Below, piece after piece: positions 1-8,205 of a stretch of DNA of 64,000 nt. Origin of the DNA: Cryobacterium soli. GTDB taxonomy: Bacteria; Actinomycetota; Actinomycetes; Actinomycetales; Microbacteriaceae. Below the pieces are notes generated by a model that saw only the letters and a list, made by a program, of their open reading frames with translations, did no database searches and was not told the DNA's origin. The position numbers and the translations under genes are program-made. Location of the stretch: positions 2,976,001 through 3,040,000 of the forward strand of contig NZ_CP030033.1 in assembly GCF_003611035.1 (NCBI RefSeq). The letters are read 5' to 3'. Numbering within the stretch: the stretch's first letter is position 1; every line of letters begins with the position of its first letter.

Positions 1-374
1 TAACCGAAACCCAGCCCGGCCTCGGCCGCCAACGCCTGCAGAACGTTGACCCGGTCGGCCAGGCGGGCGGCGTCATCCGCGCTCTGCCAGCGGTCACTCG
101 GAATGAACGGGTCGATGACAGTGCCGATGCCCAGCTGCGCTGCGGCAGCGAAGGTGCGCGCCGGGTCATCGGAGTCGATGACCGGAGCGTGGCCGGACGG
201 CGCCGTGACACCGGATGCCGCGAAGGCCTTCTCGAACTCATCGGCGCGTTCCACGAACGAGTAGGGCTCGACCTGGGTGAATCCGATCTCGGCGACTCGG
301 GCGACGGCGCCCTGCAAGTCGGCGGAGATCGCATCCCGCACCGTGTAGAGCTGGACCGAGGGGGTGCTTGACAT
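1..374 (-). CDS. Sugar phosphate isomerase/epimerase, TIM barrel (partial, N-terminal part)
   Basis: The reading frame runs off the left edge, so only about the first 124 residues are present. The protein begins MSSTPSVQLYTVRD, continues with VARVAEIGFTQVEPY and has a later LGIGTVIDPFIP strand. This order is typical of the xylose isomerase-like TIM-barrel superfamily of sugar phosphate isomerases/epimerases, cytosolic metal-dependent enzymes. The start at 374 is supported by an AAAGGAG ribosome binding site six bases upstream. The substrate cannot be told from this fragment; the metal-binding residues lie in the missing part. Confidence 0.75.
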   Translation of the reverse strand, partial: MSSTPSVQLYTVRDAISADLQGAVARVAEIGFTQVEPYSFVERADEFEKAFAASGVTAPSGHAPVIDSDDPARTFAAAAQLGIGTVIDPFIPSDRWQSADDAARLADRVNVLQALAAEAGLGFG

Positions 375-480
375 GCTTGCTCCTTTGAAAGTGTGGGGAG
401 GGGCCTTCGCCCGTCCTCATATCTGCAGGAACAAACCTAACGTCGCTCGGTTTTAATTGCCAGCGTTTGCCACGAGATGC

Positions 481-846
481 TCAGGCTCTGTCGTGCAGGG
501 TGATCTGGTAGCCGTCGAGGTCTGCGAAGGTGAACGTGCGACCGAACGGGCCGTCGACGGGTGCCGCGGTGATGCGGATGCCGTCGGCGACGAGGCTGTC
601 GTGAATCGCCTGCGCATCCGGAGCGTGCAACCACAGTCCGACGCCGAAGCCGAGCTGGCCCACCGCGTCCAGGTCGACGCCCGGGAGGGCCGCGCGCACC
701 GCGAACGCCGCCGGGGTGGTGTTGAAGACGATGGCGTGAGGAGGGCCGGCCTGCCGAGTCAGGCCCAGGTAGTGCTCGTAGAACGCCGCTGCGCGATCGA
801 TCTCGCGCACCTGCAGGGAAATGAAGCCGGGACCGGATGCGGTCAT
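481..846 (-). CDS. VOC family (glyoxalase/bleomycin-resistance-like) protein
   Basis: A 121-residue protein, the usual size of a single vicinal-oxygen-chelate subunit. It begins with a conserved first beta strand (GFISLQVREIDRAAAFYEHY), and the second module ends FGRTFTFADLDGYQITLHD. Members bind a metal in a paired beta-alpha-beta-beta-beta fold and act as glyoxalases, dioxygenases or drug-binding proteins. It is divergent from a MarR regulator across 61 bp holding a perfect inverted repeat, so it is probably the regulator's target. A GAAGGAG ribosome binding site precedes the ATG. The substrate is unknown; a role in detoxifying an electrophile or phenolic compound is an inference from the MarR neighbour. 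Confidence 0.85.
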   Translation of the reverse strand: MTASGPGFISLQVREIDRAAAFYEHYLGLTRQAGPPHAIVFNTTPAAFAVRAALPGVDLDAVGQLGFGVGLWLHAPDAQAIHDSLVADGIRITAAPVDGPFGRTFTFADLDGYQITLHDRA

Positions 847-876
847 GATGATTCTCCTTCGTGAGTGTCAGGTAGT

Positions 877-897
877 TGACATACGACCAGTATGTCA
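877..897. promoter_or_regulatory. Palindromic operator in the VOC/MarR divergent promoter
   Basis: Perfect inverted repeat TGACATAC-5 nt-GTATGTCA between the two divergent starts. Its left arm overlaps a TTGACA hexamer (876-881), followed at 17 bp by AATATT (899-904), a possible promoter for the MarR gene with almost no leader. Size and place fit a MarR dimer site controlling both genes. Regulation is inferred from position. Confidence 0.7.
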
Positions 898-907
898 GAA
901 TATTGAC

Positions 908-1348
908 ATGAGTGACAAGGATGCTCGCGTCGAGTTGGAGACGTCCGTGGGGTACCTGCTCAAGGAGGCCGCGAGCGCTCTGCGATCGGCTATGGAGGCG
1001 GTGCTGCGACCGCTCGGCATGAGCATCACGCACTATGCCTGTCTCGAGCTGCTCGCCCAACGGCCCGGGCTGTCCAACTCCGACCTGGCCCGCGGTGCCT
1101 TCGTGTCCCGCCAGTCGATGAACGTGCTGCTGCAGTCCCTCGAGCGAGACGGGTATGTGACCCGACCGGAGCGCGCATCCGAAGGCCGGGTGCTGCCCAC
1201 CCGGCTGACAGCGCTGGGCCGGAGCCGCCTGGACGTGGCCAGCGCCGCAGTGCGGGGAGTGGAGGATCGGATGCGATCGGACCTTGATGCCGTCGAGCGC
1301 GAGCAGTTGCGTCTGTTGCTCAGGAAGTGCGTGGCGGCGCTGAACTGA
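908..1348 (+). CDS. MarR family transcriptional regulator
   Basis: A 146-residue winged-helix regulator. The helix-turn-helix region reads LSNSDLARGAFVSRQSMNVLLQSLERDGYV, followed by the MarR wing (TRPERASEGRVLPTRLTALG), between dimerisation helices at both ends. MarR proteins repress adjacent genes and release DNA when they bind a small aromatic ligand or are oxidised. The ATG at 908 (MSDKDARV) is chosen over an upstream in-frame ATG at 821, because that extension would run through the operator and into the divergent gene. Autoregulation and control of the VOC gene through the 877-897 palindrome are inferred. Confidence 0.88.
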   Translation: MSDKDARVELETSVGYLLKEAASALRSAMEAVLRPLGMSITHYACLELLAQRPGLSNSDLARGAFVSRQSMNVLLQSLERDGYVTRPERASEGRVLPTRLTALGRSRLDVASAAVRGVEDRMRSDLDAVEREQLRLLLRKCVAALN

Positions 1349-1483
1349 GCCCGTGCAACATCCTGTGCGTTTGTACAGGATGCGCCGGTATGCTCGACGG
1401 ACTATGGATGACCCTCCCACGCATAAACCCATGCTCCCTGCCCGCCCCGAACGCTTGAACTTCCGGGCACAGGGAGCCACCTC

Positions 1484-2833
1484 GTGAACGAATGGATCAT
1501 GGTGGGCCTCGGGCTCATTCTGACCTTCGGTACCGGCGTGTTCGTCGCCGCCGAGTTCGCCCTCGTCACCCTCGACCGCAATGAGCTCGAGGCTCGCCGC
1601 GATCGCGGCGAGAAACGCCTCGGCCCCACCATCAAGGCGCTGCGGATCACTTCCACGCACCTTTCCAGCGCGCAGCTGGGCATCACGCTGACCACCCTGC
1701 TCACCGGATACACCTTCGAGCCGGCCATCAGTTCGCTGCTGCGCGGCCCGATGCTCGACCTCGGCGTGCCAGAGGGCCTCGTGCCCGTGCTGGGCACCGT
1801 GATCGGCATCTCGCTGGCCACCCTGTTCTCCATGGTGATCGGCGAGTTGGTGCCGAAGAACTTCGCGCTGGCCGTTCCGCTGGCCACCGCCAAGTTCGTC
1901 GTGCCCATGCAGGCCGCGTTCACGGCCGTGTTCAAGCCCGTGATCTTGCTGTTCAACAACACCGCCAACGCCCTCATCCGCCTCGTCGGCATCGAGCCCA
2001 AGGAGGAGCTCTCCGGCGCCCGCAGCGCCGAAGAACTCGGCTTCCTGGTGCGCCGGTCAGCCATGGAGGGCCTGCTCGACGCGGACCACGCCGAGATGCT
2101 GAACCGCACGCTGCGGTTCTCCGACCACTCGGCCGCCGACGTGATGACCCCGCGCGTGCAGATGGCGTCGGTGCACGCCGACGACACCGCTGAGAGCATC
2201 GTGGCGCTGGCCAGCGCCACCGGCTACTCGAGGTTCCCGGTGATCGGCCGCGACACCGACGACATCCTGGGCGTGCTGCACGTCAAGCAGGCCTTCGCCG
2301 TTGCCTTGGAGCGCCGCACACTGGTGCGAGCGGACGAACTGATGCTGCCCGCGCTGCGGGTGCCGGAGTCGATGGGCGTCGACCGGCTGCTCGGGGCACT
2401 CCGCCAGCAGGGCCTGCAGATCGCCGTGGTGTCCGACGAATACGGCGGCACCGCCGGCATCGTCACGCTCGAGGACCTCGTGGAGGAACTCGTCGGCGAG
2501 CTGGAGGACGAGCACGACCGGGCCAAGGCCGGGATCGTGCGCACCGGCCGCTCGATCGTGTTCGACGGCGGCCTCCGCCCCGACGAGCTCCTCGAACGGG
2601 TGGGCCTGACGGTGCCCGACGACGGCGACTACGAGACCATCGCCGGTTTCGTCACCGACCGGCTCGACCGCATGCCCGAGGTGGGCGACACCGTGCCCAT
2701 CGACGTGGGCACCCTGCGGGTCGAGCGGATGGATGGTGCGCGCGTGTCGCGCATCCGTCTCACCCCCAGCGAAACCGCGGCCGACCTCGACCCGGTCACG
2801 GCCATCATCGAAGGGAGGCTGACCCATGAGTGA
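1484..2833 (+). CDS. CNNM/CorC (HlyC) family transporter with DUF21, CBS pair and CorC domain
   Basis: A 449-residue inner-membrane protein. The N-terminal DUF21/CNNM module (about residues 1-185) has four hydrophobic segments and the motif GELVPKNFAL. A CBS pair follows (about 205-330; MTPRVQMASV, then EYGGTAGIVTLEDLVEELVGELEDEHD), and then the C-terminal CorC_HlyC domain (about 345-430). The family is linked to Mg2+/Co2+ efflux or Na+-coupled Mg2+ transport; the old name hemolysin is misleading. GTG at 1484 is chosen because AGGGAG lies seven bases upstream. The gene overlaps the next, shorter paralogue by 8 bp, so the two may work as a heteromer. Confidence 0.9.
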   Translation: MNEWIMVGLGLILTFGTGVFVAAEFALVTLDRNELEARRDRGEKRLGPTIKALRITSTHLSSAQLGITLTTLLTGYTFEPAISSLLRGPMLDLGVPEGLVPVLGTVIGISLATLFSMVIGELVPKNFALAVPLATAKFVVPMQAAFTAVFKPVILLFNNTANALIRLVGIEPKEELSGARSAEELGFLVRRSAMEGLLDADHAEMLNRTLRFSDHSAADVMTPRVQMASVHADDTAESIVALASATGYSRFPVIGRDTDDILGVLHVKQAFAVALERRTLVRADELMLPALRVPESMGVDRLLGALRQQGLQIAVVSDEYGGTAGIVTLEDLVEELVGELEDEHDRAKAGIVRTGRSIVFDGGLRPDELLERVGLTVPDDGDYETIAGFVTDRLDRMPEVGDTVPIDVGTLRVERMDGARVSRIRLTPSETAADLDPVTAIIEGRLTHE

Positions 2834-3866
2834 GTATCTCCCCGGGCTGCTCTGGCTCGTTGTGCTCCTGGCGGTCAACGCCTTCTTCGTCGGCGCCGAA
2901 TTCGCCGTGATCTCGGCCCGCCGGTCGCAGATCGAACCTCTCGCCGCGCAGGGCAACAAGGCCGCCAAGACCACCCTGTGGGCCATGGAGCACGCCACCC
3001 TGATGCTGGCGACCTCGCAGCTGGGCATCACCGTGTGTTCGCTGGTGATCCTCAACGTGTCGGAGCCGGCGATCCACCACCTGCTCGAGATCCCGCTGGG
3101 CTACACCGACCTGTCGCCCGCGGCCATCAGCGGAATCGCCTTCGCCGTGGCCCTGGGCCTGGTCACCTTCCTGCACGTGGTGCTGGGCGAGATGGTGCCC
3201 AAGAACATCTCGTTCTCGGTGCCCGATCGCGCGGCACTGATTCTCGCGCCGCCGCTGGTGTTCGTGGCGCGCGTGTTCCGGCCGGTGATCTTCAGCCTCA
3301 ACTGGCTGGCCAACGGCGTGCTGCGGTTGTTCCGCGTCACGCCCAAGGACGAGGCGACGAGCGCATTCACCCTTGACGAGGTGGCCGGCATCGTGCGCCA
3401 GTCCACCCGTGAAGGCATGCTGATGGATGCCTCCGGCACGCTGTCGGCGGCGTTCGAGTTCACCACCAAACGGGTCTCCGACGTGGAGGTGCCGCTCGCC
3501 GGAATCGTATTCCTGCCGGTGCATGCATCGCCGGCGGACCTGCAGCGGGCCGTGGCCGAGCACGGCTTCTCCCGGTACATCCTCACGGATGCGGCTGGAG
3601 CGCCGACCGGCTACCTGCACCTCAAGGACGTCATGGACCTCACCGGCCCCGACGCCTTCAGCCAGCCGGTACCGGCCAAGCGGATCCGCCGCCTGGCCAG
3701 CGTGCTCCGCGACAGCGACCTCGAGGACGCCCTGGCCGCCATGCGCCGCACCGGCTCGCACGTGGCCAGTTCGTTCGACGCAAACGGTGTGGCCACCGGG
3801 GTGCTCTTCTTGGAGGACATAATCGAGGAGCTCGTGGGCGAGGTGGACGACGTCACGAGCGTGTAG
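2826..3866 (+). CDS. CNNM-type DUF21/CBS transporter, short paralogue
   Basis: A 346-residue paralogue of the preceding gene, overlapping it by 8 bp and so translationally coupled. It has the DUF21 membrane module (GEMVPKNISF) and a CBS pair ending VLFLEDIIEELVGEVDD. It stops straight after the CBS pair and lacks the C-terminal CorC_HlyC domain of its neighbour. Such long/short pairs are common in actinobacteria. The likely role is divalent cation (Mg2+/Co2+) efflux or homeostasis with the upstream protein. Confidence 0.88.
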   Translation: MSEYLPGLLWLVVLLAVNAFFVGAEFAVISARRSQIEPLAAQGNKAAKTTLWAMEHATLMLATSQLGITVCSLVILNVSEPAIHHLLEIPLGYTDLSPAAISGIAFAVALGLVTFLHVVLGEMVPKNISFSVPDRAALILAPPLVFVARVFRPVIFSLNWLANGVLRLFRVTPKDEATSAFTLDEVAGIVRQSTREGMLMDASGTLSAAFEFTTKRVSDVEVPLAGIVFLPVHASPADLQRAVAEHGFSRYILTDAAGAPTGYLHLKDVMDLTGPDAFSQPVPAKRIRRLASVLRDSDLEDALAAMRRTGSHVASSFDANGVATGVLFLEDIIEELVGEVDDVTSV

Positions 3867-3901
3867 CCGCGCCCGCCGCCCACCCCGTCTCCGGAGAACT
3901 G

Positions 3902-3994
3902 GGCGCACGTTCGTGAGGCAAAAGTGAGTCTAGAAGGACGGAATTCGGCATTACGTCCTTCTAAGCGGCCGATGTCCTCATAAACGTGCGTGCC
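3902..3994. repeat. Nested inverted repeat between convergent genes
   Basis: Two nested arm pairs in 93 bp. The inner arms are TAGAAGGACG (3931-3940) and CGTCCTTCTA (3954-3963), a perfect 10-bp match with GAATTC in the loop. The outer arms are GCACGTTcgTGAGG (3905-3918) and CCTCAtaAACGTGC (3976-3989). There is no T-tract. It lies between convergent stops at 3866 and 4029 and could act as a bidirectional transcript-end structure or be a dispersed palindromic element. Confidence 0.75.
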
Positions 3995-4028
3995 GTCCGT
4001 CTCCGCCCCGCCCCGCCGGGCCTCCGCC

Positions 4029-5297
4029 TCAGCTGAGGGCGGGGGCGGCCGGGCGGCGGAGCAGCGTCCACACCGTGACCACGGCGACCAGCGCCATCGC
4101 GGCCACCCCGAGGCCCGAATAACCAACCAGGATGAGGACCGGTCCGGCCAGGGCGCCGCCGAGGGCGCCGGCGGCGTTCATCGACAGGTCCGAGAAGCCC
4201 TGCAATGCCGAGCGGTCGTGCACACCGACCGCCTCGGCGATGAGGGCCGAAGCGGCCACGACGGATGCCGACCAGCCGAGCCCGAGCAGGATCAGCCCCA
4301 CGGTCACGGCCGTGCCGTTCTCGCCGGCGAGCCCGAACAGGGTGAGGGCGGCCAGCAGCAGCGCCTGCCCGGTGAGGATCACCGGCATCCGTCCGAGCCG
4401 GTCGGCCAGGGCGCCGAACACGGGCGACAGCGCATACATGCCGGCCACGTGCAGGCTGATGGTGAGTCCGACGATCGTGAGGGAAGCCCCGTGCTCGGTG
4501 AGGTGCACGGGCGCCATCGACATGAGGGCCACCATCGTGGCGTGGCTGAGGGCGATCACGACGACGGCGTAGCGGGCCAGCGGGTTGCCGCGCACGATGG
4601 CGAAGCCCCCGTGCGCTCGGGTGCCGGTGGGACGGTCTTCGCGCACCGACAGTGCCGTGAGCAGCGGGTCGGGGCGCAGCCCGATCGTGTAGACCAGCGC
4701 GGCGCCCACCTGGGCGGCCAGGGAGAACGCGAACGCCCCGGTGAGCGGGGGCAGCCCCAGTTGTGCGCCGACGACCTCGCCCGGGCCGAACAGGTTGGGC
4801 CCGAGCACCGCGCCGATGGTGGTCGACCAGACCACAATGGAAAGGTCACGCGCCCGGTACCGGGGGCTGGCCAGGTCGGTGGCGGCGAACCGGGCCTGCA
4901 GGTTGGTGGCCGACCCCGCTCCGAGCAGCATCAGGGCCAGCAGCAGGAGCGGGAAGGTGTCCACCGCGACCGCGGTGACCGCGAGCACGGCGCCGACGCC
5001 GGCGATCCCCGCCCCGGCTGCCAGTGATCGGCGGCGTCCGTTGGCTTGGGCCAGCCGGGCCAGCGGCACGGCCGCGAGGGCTGCCCCCAGGGTGCTCATG
5101 GTCGCCGCCATGCCCGACCAGGCGTTGGAGCCGGAGAGCTGAGCCGCGAGCAGGGCGCCCAGGGAGAGCGTGGCACCCATGCCGATGCCGCCCAGGACCT
5201 GGCCGAGGACGAGAATGCGCACCACCCGGCGTTGGATGTCGGTGTGCGCCGGCGCGGCGGCATCCGTCGCGGTGGGTGGGCGACGGCGTACGGTCAT
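4029..5297 (-). CDS. MFS transporter
   Basis: A 422-residue major facilitator with about 12 hydrophobic segments. The loop between helices 2 and 3 reads ARLAQANGRRRSLAAG, and the matching loop in the second half is GALADRLGRMPVILTG. A charged cytosolic loop near the middle (VREDRPTGTRAHG) separates the halves. It is most like drug/metabolite:proton antiporters; the substrate is unknown. The start MTVRRRPP at 5297 is chosen over an upstream ATG at 5450, whose extra 51 residues are arginine-rich and unlike a membrane protein N-terminus. The ribosome binding site is weak. Confidence 0.85.
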   Translation of the reverse strand: MTVRRRPPTATDAAAPAHTDIQRRVVRILVLGQVLGGIGMGATLSLGALLAAQLSGSNAWSGMAATMSTLGAALAAVPLARLAQANGRRRSLAAGAGIAGVGAVLAVTAVAVDTFPLLLLALMLLGAGSATNLQARFAATDLASPRYRARDLSIVVWSTTIGAVLGPNLFGPGEVVGAQLGLPPLTGAFAFSLAAQVGAALVYTIGLRPDPLLTALSVREDRPTGTRAHGGFAIVRGNPLARYAVVVIALSHATMVALMSMAPVHLTEHGASLTIVGLTISLHVAGMYALSPVFGALADRLGRMPVILTGQALLLAALTLFGLAGENGTAVTVGLILLGLGWSASVVAASALIAEAVGVHDRSALQGFSDLSMNAAGALGGALAGPVLILVGYSGLGVAAMALVAVVTVWTLLRRPAAPALS

Positions 5298-5513
5298 GGA
5301 GGGATCCCTGTCGAAGAAGCGGGTGGTGCGGCCGACGACGACCAGCCTATTGACTTCGCGCCGCTCCGAGGCCCAGGCGGAAGATTTCGGCATAGCCGTT
5401 CGAGGTGCTCGCTCACCCCGCCTTTTTCGGCGAATCACCGGCGCCGGCACCGCGGCGGGCCGGGACGGGGGAGTATCTTCGCGTCAGGCGGGTGACGGCG
5501 GGAGTGCAGGCGG

Positions 5514-5894
5514 ATGACGTTCGAGCAGGTGGTTGAAGCGGCCGTACGGGTCGTGGAGGTGGTCGGCGCCGCCATCATGGTGCTCGGCGGGCTGGCGGCG
5601 CTGGTCGGCGGGATCCCGCGGGCGCTCCGCCCGGACACCCGGTCGACGGCGTACCAGGCCATGCGGCGGAACCTCGGTCGAGCCATCCTGCTGGGCCTGG
5701 AGGTGCTGATCGTGGCCGACATCATCCGCACCATCGTGGTCGAACCCACCGTGGAGAGCGTGCTGGTGCTCGGCGCCATCGTGATCATCCGGGTGCTGCT
5801 GAGCTTCTCGCTCGAGGTGGAGATGGACGGGGTGTGGCCGTGGGCGCGCTGGCGGGCGGCGGGCACGTCCGGCGCCACGAGCGTGTCGGACTAG
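5514..5894 (+). CDS. DUF1622 family membrane protein
   Basis: A 126-residue protein with three hydrophobic helices. The sequence RRNLGRAILLGLEVLIVADIIRTIVVEPT is the hallmark of DUF1622, a family of small inner-membrane proteins without known function. A short cytosolic tail follows. The last four bases overlap the 3' end of the convergent methyltransferase gene. No function can be given beyond the family. Confidence 0.88.
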   Translation: MTFEQVVEAAVRVVEVVGAAIMVLGGLAALVGGIPRALRPDTRSTAYQAMRRNLGRAILLGLEVLIVADIIRTIVVEPTVESVLVLGAIVIIRVLLSFSLEVEMDGVWPWARWRAAGTSGATSVSD

Positions 5895-7051
5895 GCCCGG
5901 CCGAGCCTCCAGAGCGAGGTGACCTCGGCTGCGCGCGCCGCGTGCAGCGGGTCGGTGGTGTCGGCCGCCTTGCGGTGGGTGGGGCGGATGTCGAGGCGCG
6001 CGACCACGGCCAGGCCCGCGTCGTCGATGAGGTCGAGCAGCTCGCCGCGGGAGCGCAGTCCGAGCAGTTCGCCGAGGTTGGAGATGATCAGCCAGCCCTC
6101 ACCGTGCTCGGTGAGGTGCCCGGCCAGGCCGGCCAGGAAGCCGCGGAGCATGCGGCTGTCCGGGTCGTACACGGCGGCGTCGGTGCTGGTGGCGGCGGAG
6201 GCGGGCAGCCACGGCGGGTTGCAGACCACGAGGTCCGCGCGTCCCGCCGGGAACAGGTCGGCCTCGATCACCTCAACCTGGTCGGCGTACCCCAGGCGCT
6301 GTAGGTTCTCGCGGGCGCAGGCCAACGCGCGCGGTTCCATGTCGGTGGCCACCACGTGGTCGATGCCGCGCTGGGCGAGGATCGCGGCGATCACCCCGGA
6401 GCCGGTGCCGATGTCGAACGCCATCCCGGTGGCCGGCAGGGGAGCCGACGCGACGAGGTCGAGGTACTCGCCGCGCACGGGCGAGAAGACGCCGTAGTGC
6501 GGGTGGATGCTCGCGCCGAGCGCTGCGACCGGAACTCCCTTGACCCGCCACTCGTGGGCGCCGATCACGCCGAGTAGTTCGCGCAGTGAGAGCACCACCG
6601 GGCCGGAGCTCGGACCGTACGCCTCGGCGCAGGCCTGCCGTGCGTCTGGGGCGCGCCGGATGTTCAGGGTGTGGTCGGCGTCGAGCGGCACGAGCACCAG
6701 GCCCAGCAGGCGCGCGCGGCGGAGGGCCTCGGTGCGGCCCGCCTCGAACGCGGCCTTCATGTTTGAGGTGGGAGTGCGCCGGTGCCGGTCCACCCGGCGG
6801 GCGAGCGCGGAGAGGAGCTGCCGGGCGTTCTGGAAGTCGCCCTGCCAGAGCATGCCGGTGCCGGCTTTGGCCATCCGGTAGGCGGCATCCGCGGTGAGGG
6901 TGTCGTCGACGACCAGCACACGTTTGGGGGCGGGCCAGCCGCCCTCGGAGTGCCACTGGGTGGTGTGTTCGGTGTCGCCGGTCTGCCAGCTGATCGTCTC
7001 GGCGGCCGCGCTGACGGCACCGGCGGCGGCCGGGGAGTTCGTGATGGCCAT
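5891..7051 (-). CDS. Class I SAM-dependent methyltransferase, RsmC/PrmC-like
   Basis: A 386-residue protein. The C-terminal half has the SAM-binding motif DIGTGSG (about residues 211-217), an acidic strand end (VATDMEPRAL) and the catalytic NPPW (about 278-281), the signature of methyltransferases acting on exocyclic amino groups of rRNA guanine or of glutamine. The N-terminal half (GMLWQGDFQNARQLLSALARR) resembles the inactive duplicated domain of RsmC/RlmG-type enzymes. A target in rRNA or a ribosome-associated protein is likely but not proven. ATG 7051 (MAITNSP) is chosen over an ATG at 7147 that would reach into the next gene's 3' end. It overlaps the convergent DUF1622 gene by 4 bp. Confidence 0.83.
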   Translation of the reverse strand: MAITNSPAAAGAVSAAAETISWQTGDTEHTTQWHSEGGWPAPKRVLVVDDTLTADAAYRMAKAGTGMLWQGDFQNARQLLSALARRVDRHRRTPTSNMKAAFEAGRTEALRRARLLGLVLVPLDADHTLNIRRAPDARQACAEAYGPSSGPVVLSLRELLGVIGAHEWRVKGVPVAALGASIHPHYGVFSPVRGEYLDLVASAPLPATGMAFDIGTGSGVIAAILAQRGIDHVVATDMEPRALACARENLQRLGYADQVEVIEADLFPAGRADLVVCNPPWLPASAATSTDAAVYDPDSRMLRGFLAGLAGHLTEHGEGWLIISNLGELLGLRSRGELLDLIDDAGLAVVARLDIRPTHRKAADTTDPLHAARAAEVTSLWRLGRA

Positions 7052-7143
7052 GGTGTCCGCTCTCGTGCCGCTGGGTTCGGTACTACCTCGAGTATCGCAT
7101 CCGCGCCCGGTGCCGGCCGGGCCGACGGATGGGACGGGGCCGG

Positions 7144-8136
7144 TCACAGCAGCGCTGGCATGACCTCACGCTCGAAGAGTTCGATGCCTGAGCGGTCGTA
7201 GGCCGCCTCGGGGAAGTAGTGGATGGCGTAGCCGAGCCCGCGAGCCTTCATGCCGTTCAGCCGCTCCACGACCTGTTCGGGCGTGCCGACGGCCTGCGCG
7301 GTGCCGCTGCGGTACTCGGCCATGAAACTCGCCGCGCCCTCCGCGCCGAGGTACGGCGTGACGCGGTCCTGGATGGCGTCGAGCCGGTCGGCCACTTCGG
7401 CCTCGGTGGCCGCGATGACGGTGTTGTAGTTGGCCGACCGCACGATGGCGTCGAAGTCGGTGCCGAGCGTGGCACAGTGCTCGCGCAGCAGGTCGCTCTT
7501 GTGGGTGAAGCCCTCCGGGGAGCCGTCGAAGTTCGTGTAGTTCGCGTACTGCGCGGCGATGCGCAGTGTGACCTTCTCGCCGCCGCCGGCGATCCAGATC
7601 GGGATGCCGCCCTCCTGCAGCGGGAGCGGTCGCACGATGGCGCCGTCGACCTGATAGTGCTCGCCGTCGAGGGTGGCGGTGCCCGTGGTCCAGGCCTGGC
7701 GCATGATCTGCACGCCCTCGTCGAGGCGGGCGAGGCGTTCGCCGGCCCGGGGGAAGCCGTAGCCGTAGGCGCGCCACTCGTGCTCGTACCAGCCGGCGCC
7801 GATGCCCATCTCGACACGGCCGCCGGAGATGATGTCGATCGTGGACGCGACCTTGGCCAGGTAGGCCGGGTTGCGGTAGCTCATGCAGGTGCACATCTGG
7901 CCCAGTCGCACCCGGCTGGTGGTCGCCGCGAAGGCGCTCATCAGGGTCCACGCCTCGTGGGTCGCCTCGGCGCTCGGCACCGGAACGGTGTGGAAGTGGT
8001 CGTACACCCAGATCGATTCCCAGGCGCCGGCATCCGCGTGCGCGGCCAGGCCGCTCATGGCGGCCCACTGCTCGGCGGGGTCGATACCGACCAGATCGTG
8101 ACGCCAGCCCTGGGGAATGAAGAGTCCGAATCGCAT
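7144..8136 (-). CDS. LLM class F420-dependent oxidoreductase
   Basis: A 330-residue luciferase-like TIM-barrel enzyme. It begins MRFGLFIPQGW and shows WESIWVYDHFHTV, the SGGRVEMGIGAGWYEHE stretch of the flavin/F420 site, and PIWIAGGGEKVTLRIAAQYA. This subfamily uses reduced F420, and an F420 biosynthesis operon lies at 59961-61924 in this window. The physiological substrate is unknown. It sits downstream of lspA on the same strand with a 69-bp gap. Confidence 0.87.
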   Translation of the reverse strand: MRFGLFIPQGWRHDLVGIDPAEQWAAMSGLAAHADAGAWESIWVYDHFHTVPVPSAEATHEAWTLMSAFAATTSRVRLGQMCTCMSYRNPAYLAKVASTIDIISGGRVEMGIGAGWYEHEWRAYGYGFPRAGERLARLDEGVQIMRQAWTTGTATLDGEHYQVDGAIVRPLPLQEGGIPIWIAGGGEKVTLRIAAQYANYTNFDGSPEGFTHKSDLLREHCATLGTDFDAIVRSANYNTVIAATEAEVADRLDAIQDRVTPYLGAEGAASFMAEYRSGTAQAVGTPEQVVERLNGMKARGLGYAIHYFPEAAYDRSGIELFEREVMPALL

Positions 8137-8205
8137 GGGCCCAGCCTAGGGGCGACAGATCAGCGGCGGATGAGGCAGGCCCGCCGAGTCGCGTCCGGGA
8201 GCGCC

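Noticed and set aside
437..1660. Long leftward open frame across the VOC/MarR region
   Set aside because: It runs antisense through two recognisable genes and the operator, with Arg/Gly/His-rich composition and no family match; a GC-driven shadow frame.
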